Source: JABABD01 sp965530995
GTDB taxonomy: Bacteria > Bacteroidota > Bacteroidia > Flavobacteriales > Flavobacteriaceae
Length of the DNA: 5,752 nt
Direction: 5' to 3'
NCBI GenBank assembly: GCA_965530995.1
Contig: CBESOB010000183.1
Span: 1-5,752, forward strand
Shown here: positions 1 through 5,438 of the stretch, piece by piece
Layout: every line of letters starts with the position of its first letter
Position numbering within the stretch: position 1 is the stretch's first letter
The notes under the pieces: model-generated
Databases searched by the model: none
Seen by the model: the letters and a program-made list of their open reading frames with translations, nothing else
What the model was told of the DNA's origin: nothing
Position numbers and translations under genes: made by a program

Positions 1-957
1 AAATATTTTTAAATTCTCTACAATTTTAATAGCTTCATTATAATCATTCCCTTTTGTGACAAAAGAGATCATTCCTCCAAAATCATTCATTTGCTCTTTG
101 GCAATTTGGTGATTAGGATGATCCTCGAAACCGGGCCAATACACCTTCTCGATCTTAGGATGTGAAGCTAAATATTCGGCAACGGTCTTGCCGTTTTCAC
201 AATGACGTTGCATTCGTACATGTAATGTCTTGATTCCCCTTAATACAAGAAAACTGTCTTGGGGCCCACAAACTGCACCACTTGCATTTTGTATGAAATA
301 TAATTTATCAGCAAGCTCCTTGTCCTTAACAACTAAGGCTCCCATAACCACATCGCTATGACCTCCTAAATATTTAGTTGCAGAGTGCATAACGATATCC
401 GCACCTAGATCCAATGGCAGTTGCAAGTATGGTGTTGCAAATGTATTATCCACCGCTAAAGGAACATCATGTTTTTTTGCTACACGGCTCACGGCTTTGA
501 TATCGATGATGTTCATCATTGGATTGGTAGGGGTTTCCACCCAAATAAGTCTTGTCTTATCATTAACATAAGACTCTATATTATCAGCATTCTGCATGCC
601 AATAAAATGAAACTTAATACCAAAGCCTTCAAATATTTTTGTAAAAAGACGGTAAGTACCGCCATAAAGGTCATTTGTTGATATTACTTCATCTCCAGGT
701 TTCAATAATTTGATTACGGCATCAATTGCAGCTAAACCAGATCCAAATGCTAGGCCGTATTTTCCGTTCTCTATACTTGCAAAGGCATTTTCCAAAGCAT
801 TACGTGTGGGATTGTGCGTTCTTGAATACTCGTACCCTTTATGCCCACCCGGTGTGCTTTGAGCATACGTTGATGTTTGGTATATAGGTGGCATCACAGA
901 ACCATAAGCCGGGTCATGTTCTTGTCCTCCGTGTATTGTCTTGGTATTGAATTTCAT
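1..957 (-). CDS. Cystathionine gamma-synthase / gamma-lyase family PLP enzyme (3'-truncated by window edge)
   Basis: This is a PLP-dependent enzyme of the Cys/Met metabolism family, acting in the cytoplasm on cystathionine or O-acyl-homoserine in methionine/cysteine interconversion. The minus strand reads open from ATG at 957 to the window edge, giving 319 codons with no stop. Family members are about 380 residues, so roughly 60 C-terminal residues are missing. Visible motifs are YEYSRTHNPTR (residues 42-52, phosphate-contacting Tyr and Arg), FGSGLAA (71-77), LYGGT (97-101), AVDNTF with Asp170 facing the pyridine nitrogen, and SATKYLGGHSD with the Schiff-base Lys195. HVRMQRHCENG (246-256) is also typical. 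The position that is Cys in methionine gamma-lyase (LYGCT) is Gly100 here, arguing against that enzyme. Synthase and lyase cannot be separated because the discriminating C-terminal part is outside the window. The start is supported by a strong promoter just upstream. The gene is divergent from the lipoprotein gene. Confidence 0.93.
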   Translation of the reverse strand, partial: MKFNTKTIHGGQEHDPAYGSVMPPIYQTSTYAQSTPGGHKGYEYSRTHNPTRNALENAFASIENGKYGLAFGSGLAAIDAVIKLLKPGDEVISTNDLYGGTYRLFTKIFEGFGIKFHFIGMQNADNIESYVNDKTRLIWVETPTNPMMNIIDIKAVSRVAKKHDVPLAVDNTFATPYLQLPLDLGADIVMHSATKYLGGHSDVVMGALVVKDKELADKLYFIQNASGAVCGPQDSFLVLRGIKTLHVRMQRHCENGKTVAEYLASHPKIEKVYWPGFEDHPNHQIAKEQMNDFGGMISFVTKGNDYNEAIKIVENLKIF

Positions 958-977
958 TTCGTCATTTTTCGTGACAA

Positions 978-1008
978 CAAAAGTAATTTATAATTCGTTC
1001 TATTCAAA
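978..1008 (-). promoter_or_regulatory. Bacteroidota-type promoter for the trans-sulfuration gene
   Basis: Read on the minus strand, TTTG (1008-1005) is followed by exactly 19 bases and then TACTTTTG (985-978). This matches the Bacteroidota primary sigma-factor consensus TTTG-N19-21-TAnnTTTG at every defined position. Transcription would begin around 971-974, leaving a leader of about 15 nt before the ATG at 957. That leader is too short for a riboswitch. A small inverted repeat (GTCA/TGAC, 961-964 and 972-975) lies at its 5' end; its significance is unknown. Confidence 0.75.
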
Positions 1009-1025
1009 TCTAAGCAATACCTTTA
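994..1025 (+). promoter_or_regulatory. Probable promoter for the DUF4163/DUF3298 lipoprotein gene
   Basis: TTCG (994-997), 20 bases, then TACCTTTA (1018-1025) resembles TTTG-N19-21-TAnnTTTG with one mismatch in each element. The predicted transcription start, near 1032, lies downstream of the ATG at 1030 but upstream of the ATG at 1054, which favours the latter start codon. The elements interleave with the opposing promoter at 978-1008. This is weaker than the minus-strand match and is an inference from sequence alone. Confidence 0.4.
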
Positions 1026-1053
1026 GTGTATGTTCAACCTTTTTAAGCATCCC

Positions 1054-1770
1054 ATGAAAAAAATCGTGTTCTTCTTAATAGCTTCAATAGCACTAATTTC
1101 CTGTTCTGAAGAATCTTCCCTTGTCTTTTTTGAAGACAATTTCACTATGGAAGAAAATGCCATCATAGAAGTTAATATACCTAAAGCAGAAGGCACTTCA
1201 GAGGTTGCTAATACTATTAATTCTCGTCTCGAGGATTATGTAATAAATGCCTTGGATATAAATAAAAACACAACTAGTGCTCCAACGATCAAACAGGCTG
1301 CTGAAAACTTCAATGTGGAGTTCATGAGTTTCTCCAAAACCCTAGATGACAGCGCGCAACCCTGGGAAGCCTTTATTGATGGAGAAATAACACTTGAATC
1401 TTCAGAAATAATAAGTATAGCTTTAAATACATATTTAAATACTGGAGGAGTTCATGGTAATAGTGTCATCTCTTTTTTAAACTTTGACCCCTCAAACGGT
1501 GAGGTATATGATTATGAAGATATAAGTGATCAGTTGGACAATTTAATATCACTTGTCGATAAGCACTTTAAAAAAGCCATTGAAGAAGAAACGGATTCAA
1601 CGGATTCCTTGTCGAACTATAAAGTAAATCTCCCTGAATCCCTAGGATTTAGCGAAGATGGTCTGGTCGTAGTTTATAATCAACATGAACTAGAGGATTT
1701 TTCTTTGAAAATGCTTGAATTCACCATTCCCTATAGTGAAGTGACCGATTTTCTTAATCTGAATTTTTAG
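1054..1770 (+). CDS. DUF4163/DUF3298 (PdaC/RsiV-like) lipoprotein
   Basis: The 238-residue product begins MKKIVFFLIASIALISC, a lipoprotein signal peptide with lipobox LISC and lipidated Cys17. The next residues, SEESS, are acidic like the Bacteroidota lipoprotein export signal, so surface exposure is plausible. The body matches the DUF4163 (PdaC)/DUF3298 pair. An N-terminal part carries the conserved TGGVHG (130-135) and NFDPSNGE (143-150), and the C-terminal part carries GFSEDGLVVVYNQHEL (198-213) and the family-typical FTIPYSEV (223-230). Related domains occur in RsiV, where they bind lysozyme, and beside deacetylase domains in PdaC; here no catalytic domain is attached. The molecular role is therefore unknown, with envelope-ligand binding a guess. 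An in-frame ATG at 1030 would add eight residues (MFNLFKHP) ahead of a canonical signal peptide. I prefer 1054 because of the signal-peptide shape and promoter position. The 3' end overlaps the convergent antiporter gene. Confidence 0.85.
   Translation: MKKIVFFLIASIALISCSEESSLVFFEDNFTMEENAIIEVNIPKAEGTSEVANTINSRLEDYVINALDINKNTTSAPTIKQAAENFNVEFMSFSKTLDDSAQPWEAFIDGEITLESSEIISIALNTYLNTGGVHGNSVISFLNFDPSNGEVYDYEDISDQLDNLISLVDKHFKKAIEEETDSTDSLSNYKVNLPESLGFSEDGLVVVYNQHELEDFSLKMLEFTIPYSEVTDFLNLNF
1591..1608 (+). repeat. 9-bp in-frame tandem duplication within the lipoprotein gene
   Basis: ACGGATTCA is followed directly by ACGGATTCC, two 9-bp units differing only at the last base. They encode Thr-Asp-Ser twice, just after an acidic EEE run (residues 180-185 from the 1054 start). 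The location is probably a surface loop between the DUF4163 and DUF3298 parts, so a small length change there would be tolerated. Confidence 0.8.
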
Positions 1771-2998
1771 CTAATCGCTTAATCAGTGGACCAACAGTAA
1801 GGCCTTGACCAATAATCGAGAATGCCACTATTATATAGGTAATCACCAAGAACAATTCTTTGTGCATTTCAGCAGTAAGGCTCAACGCCAATGCAATGGA
1901 TATACCGCCTCGTAATCCTCCCCAAGTCATGATCAAATTCGTTTTTGGCACAAAATCTAGCTTTTTCTGAAAGAACTTTATGGGGCCCCAGAGTGAAATG
2001 TACCTACATGCTAGAACTACTGGAATACCAATAAAGCCCGCTAGGATATACTGTCCGTCAAAAGTGAGTACGAGTATTTCCATACCTATTAATACAAAAA
2101 GTAGGGTGTTCAATAAGACATCCACTAATTCCCAAAATTTATCGACATAGGTTTCTGTGATCTCGCTCATCGCAGAATTCCTCATGGTATCGTTACCAAC
2201 CACTAATCCACAAGCAACCATAGCTAATGGTGCAGATGTATGGAGTTTTTGCGCTAAAAGCGTCCCTCCCATTACTGCAGCGATTGTAATGATAACTTCA
2301 ACATCGTAATCGTCTATCGATTTCATCAGACGATACGTTACCCAACCCAATAACAACCCAAGGGCAATTCCTCCGAGAACTTCAACAGCAAACATTTCTG
2401 CTATATACGCGAATGACACATCTCCTCCATCACTTGCAATGGCAAATATCGTTAGGAAAATAACGACACCAACACCATCATTGAATAAGGATTCTCCAAC
2501 AATTTTAGTTTCCAGTTTTTTAGGGGCATCAGCCTGTTTCAAGATTCCCAAAACAGCAATAGGGTCTGTAGGTGATATTAACGCCCCAAAGAGCAAGCAA
2601 TAAATGAAATCCACTTGCAATCCAACAAGTTGTAATACATAAAACATGATGATGCCCACCAAGAAGGTGGATACTAAGACGCCTAAAGTCGCAAACACCA
2701 ATATGGGGCCACGTTGTATTTTAAGTTGTTTAAAATTAGTATGGAGAGCACCAGCGAATAGCAGAAAGGACAACATAATGTCCAAGAGTACGGTCCTAAA
2801 ATCAATTTGGGCAATAAGCTCGCGTTCTTTCAATAGTAATGTGTCATCAAAATAACTAATTCCAAGAATGACCATGGTGAATAAAATGGTGATAACCATA
2901 AGTCCAATGGTAATAGGAAGCTTTAAGAATCGCACATTGATATAACCGAAAACAGCGGATAATACGATCAATACAGTGGCAATAGAATAGTAATCCAT
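1754..2998 (-). CDS. CPA1-family (NhaP-type) Na+/H+ antiporter
   Basis: This 414-residue inner-membrane protein probably exchanges protons for Na+ (possibly K+) to control cytoplasmic pH and salt load. It is hydrophobic throughout, with about 12-13 predicted membrane segments. CPA1 hallmarks occur in order: GALISPTDPIAVLGILK (138-154) with the unwound-helix T144-D145-P146; GESLFNDGVGVVIF (168-181) with the Asn173-Asp174 ion-binding pair, typical of electroneutral CPA1 exchangers; SAPLAMVACGLVVGN (255-269); and TWGGLRGGISIALALSL (358-374) with the conserved Arg363. The ND pair rather than DD separates it from the electrogenic NhaA/NapA class. It has only a short hydrophilic tail, with no TrkA-C or CBS regulatory domain. 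The ATG at 2998 directly precedes the first helix. The gene is divergent from the ArsC-like operon and overlaps the lipoprotein gene tail-to-tail by 17 bp. Ion specificity cannot be read from the sequence. Confidence 0.93.
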   Translation of the reverse strand: MDYYSIATVLIVLSAVFGYINVRFLKLPITIGLMVITILFTMVILGISYFDDTLLLKERELIAQIDFRTVLLDIMLSFLLFAGALHTNFKQLKIQRGPILVFATLGVLVSTFLVGIIMFYVLQLVGLQVDFIYCLLFGALISPTDPIAVLGILKQADAPKKLETKIVGESLFNDGVGVVIFLTIFAIASDGGDVSFAYIAEMFAVEVLGGIALGLLLGWVTYRLMKSIDDYDVEVIITIAAVMGGTLLAQKLHTSAPLAMVACGLVVGNDTMRNSAMSEITETYVDKFWELVDVLLNTLLFVLIGMEILVLTFDGQYILAGFIGIPVVLACRYISLWGPIKFFQKKLDFVPKTNLIMTWGGLRGGISIALALSLTAEMHKELFLVITYIIVAFSIIGQGLTVGPLIKRLAKNSD

Positions 2999-3016
2999 GG
3001 ATGAAGATTTTCGAGG

Positions 3017-3024
3017 TAAATGTA
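3017..3024 (-). promoter_or_regulatory. Possible -7 element for the antiporter gene
   Basis: The minus strand reads TACATTTA, one mismatch from TAnnTTTG, about 18 bases before the ATG at 2998. I see no TTTG/TTG element at the right distance upstream, so this is only a tentative assignment within an AT-rich 61-bp intergenic region. Confidence 0.25.
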
Positions 3025-3047
3025 ATTATTTTTAAAATGAAATAGCC

Positions 3048-3055
3048 TTACTTTG
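3048..3055 (+). promoter_or_regulatory. Possible -7 element for the ArsC-like/EamA/acyltransferase operon
   Basis: TTACTTTG differs from TAnnTTTG at one base and ends just four bases before the ATG at 3060. A transcript starting the usual distance downstream would have almost no leader. No clear -33 element is present about 20 bp upstream, where the DNA is an A/T tract. The arrangement is worth noting because the ArsC-like fold needs residues right from this ATG, so the start cannot easily move downstream. Confidence 0.4.
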
Positions 3056-3059
3056 CCTC

Positions 3060-3413
3060 ATGAAGAAAATATACTACCTCAAGACGTGTAGCACATGCGT
3101 AAGAATATTGAAAGAATTGAATATAGGTTCGGATGTTATTCTTCAAGACATAAAAACACAACCGATCACGGTGAAGCAAGTTGAGGCAATGAAAGATTTG
3201 GCGGGTAGTTATGAGTCCTTATTCAGCAAACGTGCAAAATTATACAAAGAACGTGACTTAAAAAATGAAAACCTCAATGAAGAGGATTACAAGTCTTTTA
3301 TACTTGAACACTATACGTTTTTAAGTCGACCAGTGGTAATTATCAATGATTCTATTTTTATTGGAAACAGTAAATCGACTGTTGAAGCTGCTAAACTTGC
3401 AATGAATGAATAG
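3060..3413 (+). CDS. ArsC/Spx-family thioredoxin-fold protein with CxxC motif
   Basis: This 117-residue cytoplasmic protein of the ArsC/Spx/YffB family matches the usual family length. The opening MKKIYYLKTCSTC supplies the first strand and a C10-S-T-C13 motif at the active-site position, as in Spx-type members. RPVVII (90-95) holds the conserved Arg-Pro before a beta strand. Compared with E. coli ArsC, the Cys and two arginines have plausible counterparts (Cys10, Arg58, Arg90). The third arginine, in the LCRP stretch, is replaced here by FIGNS (100-104). Arsenate reduction is therefore uncertain, and no arsenite efflux pump or ArsR regulator is nearby. A general thiol-redox or regulatory role is equally possible. 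It is the first gene of a three-gene operon; its last 8 bases overlap the EamA start. No Shine-Dalgarno sequence precedes it, and a -7-like element sits only four bases upstream. Confidence 0.85.
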   Translation: MKKIYYLKTCSTCVRILKELNIGSDVILQDIKTQPITVKQVEAMKDLAGSYESLFSKRAKLYKERDLKNENLNEEDYKSFILEHYTFLSRPVVIINDSIFIGNSKSTVEAAKLAMNE

Positions 3414-4305
3414 TAGGACTTTTGCACTCATAGCACTATTTGCTGTACAGTTGCTTTATGCCATCAATTACACCTTTGCCAAGACCATTATGAATGATGG
3501 TTATATTGGACCGTTAGGATTGGTGCTTGCTAGAGTGCTTGGGGCAACGATATTATTCTGGCTTTTTGGCATATTCTTCAAAACCGAAAAAATTGATAAA
3601 AAAGACTATATAAAGTTCTTTTACGCTGCCATTTTCGGGATTGTAATAAATATGTTGTTATTTCTTAAAGGGCTTGAGTTTACGACTCCCATACATGCCT
3701 CTGTCATAGTTACTACCATACCGATCATAATTTTGATTCTGTCATCCTTTTTCTTGAAGGAGAGAATCACAAAACTAAAGATCATTGGTGTTATCTTAGG
3801 ATTGTGCGGCGCAGTGATCTTGACCATTTATGGGAAATCCACAAGAATTGGAGATAATATCCCATTAGGGAACTTAATGATATTCATCAATGCGATCTCG
3901 TTTAGTATTTACATCATCCTCATTAAGAAATTGACTGCGAAATACCACCCATTCACTTTCATTAAATGGCTATTCTTGTTTGGATTGATATTAGTTGCAC
4001 CAATTGGTTTTGGTGAATTCCAGGCGATAGAATGGCAAAGTTTCACCCCTTATGTGTCTTTTTCGGTTGCTTTTGTAATAGTAGGCGCCACATTTGCGAC
4101 TTATATCCTAAATCCGTTGGCATTGACGAAATTAAAGGCGACAACTGTAGGCACTTTTATTTACATACAACCTGTAATTGCTGGTATTTTCGCTATGTTA
4201 ATGGGTGTCGATTCTATTGGCATTGTGAAGATAATGGCAGCCTTGCTTATTTTTGCAGGAGTATATTTAGTGTCACATAATACACAACCAAAAACTGTTC
4301 CGTGA
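3406..4305 (+). CDS. EamA/DMT-superfamily transporter (10 TM)
   Basis: This 299-residue inner-membrane permease belongs to the drug/metabolite transporter superfamily, at the usual length for two EamA repeats. Repeat one spans about residues 8-141 and ends with the typical FFLKERITKLKIIGVILG (115-132). Repeat two spans about 154-290 and contains FIYIQPVIAGIFAMLMG (251-267) and the closing helix MAALLIFAGVYLVS (277-290). About ten membrane segments are expected, with charged loops KTEKIDKKD (59-67) and KKLTAKYHP (174-182). Family members export metabolites such as amino acids, or import other small molecules. Substrate cannot be inferred, and the neighbours do not fix it. Translation is probably coupled on both sides: the ATG lies inside the ArsC-like gene (8-bp overlap), and the TGA overlaps the GTG start of the next gene. 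There is no Shine-Dalgarno sequence. Confidence 0.92.
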   Translation: MNSRTFALIALFAVQLLYAINYTFAKTIMNDGYIGPLGLVLARVLGATILFWLFGIFFKTEKIDKKDYIKFFYAAIFGIVINMLLFLKGLEFTTPIHASVIVTTIPIIILILSSFFLKERITKLKIIGVILGLCGAVILTIYGKSTRIGDNIPLGNLMIFINAISFSIYIILIKKLTAKYHPFTFIKWLFLFGLILVAPIGFGEFQAIEWQSFTPYVSFSVAFVIVGATFATYILNPLALTKLKATTVGTFIYIQPVIAGIFAMLMGVDSIGIVKIMAALLIFAGVYLVSHNTQPKTVP

Positions 4306-5438
4306 GTGAACTAAGATCTTCTTTTTTTAATTCTGTCGACGAAATCGGTTCGGAACATTGGGATTCTTTGGGCTGTGGCGATAATATTTATTATACGCCT
4401 GAATTCCTTAAAGCGTTTGAGAACGCCAATCCTGACATCGGCTTTAAATATATTATCATTTATAATGGAGATGAGCCCGTAGCATTTGCCAATACTCAAT
4501 TAGTGTCCATTAGCGTTAAGACCATCACGAAAAATATCAAAATATCCAGTTGGTTGAAGCGAACCATCAACAAACTTTTTTGCAATAGTAAAATCCGAAT
4601 CCTATTCGTAGGCAATGTCTTTTTAAGTGGTGAGTACGGAACATTCTTAAAAGCTGGTGAAAATAAAATAGAAACCTTCAAAGCCATTGCAAAAGCTGTT
4701 AAGGCCTTGACGAAATCCACAAAAAAACTCAACGGTATTTTTGTAAAGGATTTTAAAGAGGAATCGATTTATATAACAGATAATTTAAAGGATTTCGACT
4801 ATGCCATTATGCAAGTGGAGCCCAATATGATCATTAGCTTGAAACCTGAATGGAGGTCGTTTGAAGATTATAAAAGAGCTCTCAGGTCCAAGTATCGAGT
4901 TAAGGCAAACAAGGCTGATTCATCAAGCAAAGGATTGGTAGCGAAGCGATTTACAGATGACGATGTTGCCAAATACAAGGATGAGCTACAACTGCTTTAC
5001 GAAAACACCATTTCTAACGCGAATTTCAATGCTCAGGTCTTGAACCTGAATACGTATACCAATCTAAAAGCAGTGTATCACGATAAATTCATTGTGATGG
5101 GCTATTTTCTTGAAGATAAACTCGTAGGATTCCTCTCTGCCATGGTTAATCAAGAGAATCTTGATGCCCATTTTATTGGATTGGACTATTCGCTCAATAA
5201 AGAACAAGCGATTTACCCCAGAATATTGAATGACTATGTGCGATTAGGCTTAGAACACGGTTCAAAACGCATCAATCTTGGCAGAACTGCCTCCGAAATA
5301 AAAAGTACTTTGGGCGCAAAACCTGAAGACCTGATTTGTTATTTCAAGCATAAAAGATCCTGGGTAAATCACTTTATAAAGCCACTAGCGTCTAATGTCA
5401 AGATCAAATCCTTTAAAGAGCACCAACCTTTCAAGTAA
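4302..5438 (+). CDS. FemAB/GNAT-like acyltransferase-fold protein of unknown substrate
   Basis: This 378-residue soluble protein shows two GNAT-like halves, as in FemAB-like/PF13480-type proteins. The N-terminal half includes YYTPEFLKAFENANP (30-44) and FKYIIIYNGDEPVAFAN (48-64). The C-terminal half has FIVMGYFLEDKLVGFLSAMV (263-282), then HFIGLDYSLNKEQAIYPRIL (290-309) and SKRINLGRTASEIKSTLGAK (321-340). The pattern of a small-chain aliphatic strand, Y-x-x-L, then LGRTA-x-x-x-K-x-x-x-G is characteristic of this group. Relatives transfer amino-acyl or acyl groups, some during cell-wall or exopolymer synthesis; the reaction here is unknown. The central KRALRSKYRVKANKAD (191-206) is basic. The start is GTG within the EamA stop (GTGA, 4-bp overlap). 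The next in-frame Met is residue 170, so GTG is the only sensible start. No signal peptide is seen. The end overlaps the convergent thioesterase gene by 8 bp. Confidence 0.78.
   Translation: MSELRSSFFNSVDEIGSEHWDSLGCGDNIYYTPEFLKAFENANPDIGFKYIIIYNGDEPVAFANTQLVSISVKTITKNIKISSWLKRTINKLFCNSKIRILFVGNVFLSGEYGTFLKAGENKIETFKAIAKAVKALTKSTKKLNGIFVKDFKEESIYITDNLKDFDYAIMQVEPNMIISLKPEWRSFEDYKRALRSKYRVKANKADSSSKGLVAKRFTDDDVAKYKDELQLLYENTISNANFNAQVLNLNTYTNLKAVYHDKFIVMGYFLEDKLVGFLSAMVNQENLDAHFIGLDYSLNKEQAIYPRILNDYVRLGLEHGSKRINLGRTASEIKSTLGAKPEDLICYFKHKRSWVNHFIKPLASNVKIKSFKEHQPFK

Larger units (their letters stand above)
958..1053. other. Divergent intergenic region, 96 bp
   Basis: This gap between the minus-strand trans-sulfuration gene and the plus-strand lipoprotein gene holds two interleaved promoter-like element sets facing opposite ways and a short GTCA/TGAC inverted repeat at 961-975. 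There is no small ORF or RNA gene that I can support. Confidence 0.6.
2999..3059. other. Divergent intergenic region, 61 bp
   Basis: This short AT-rich gap must drive both the antiporter gene (minus) and the three-gene operon (plus). It contains one imperfect -7-like element on each strand (3017-3024 minus; 3048-3055 plus) and an A/T tract between them at about 3024-3037. No clear operator palindrome is visible. Confidence 0.5.

Noticed and set aside
469..681. 70-codon open frame on the plus strand
   Set aside because: It is antisense to the trans-sulfuration enzyme, whose motifs are unambiguous; the product is Cys/His-rich and low in sense.
958..975. SAM riboswitch or MetJ-type operator ahead of the trans-sulfuration gene
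   Set aside because: The predicted leader is only about 15 nt, far too short for a SAM aptamer, and no AGACGTCT-like boxes are present. The GTCA/TGAC repeat has a 4-bp stem only.
1057..1063. A7 run after the lipoprotein start, and T7 run at 4322-4328 near the acyltransferase start, as phase-variation tracts
   Set aside because: Seven-base homopolymers are expected by chance in AT-rich coding DNA (Lys-Lys and Phe-Phe codons) and are short for slippage switching.
2646..2855. 69-codon plus-strand frame within the antiporter gene
   Set aside because: It is a shadow of the antiporter's coding frame, with no promoter or family resemblance.
3621..3827. 68-codon minus-strand frame inside the EamA gene
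   Set aside because: It is antisense to conserved EamA helices and shows no features of its own.
4032..4280. 82-codon plus-strand frame inside the EamA gene, Cys/Phe-rich
   Set aside because: It is a shifted frame of the second EamA repeat, and its odd composition follows from reading hydrophobic codons out of phase.
4311..4732. Two minus-strand frames opposite the acyltransferase gene (4311-4499 and 4496-4732)
   Set aside because: They are shadows of the acyltransferase frame, which shows continuous family-like sequence here.
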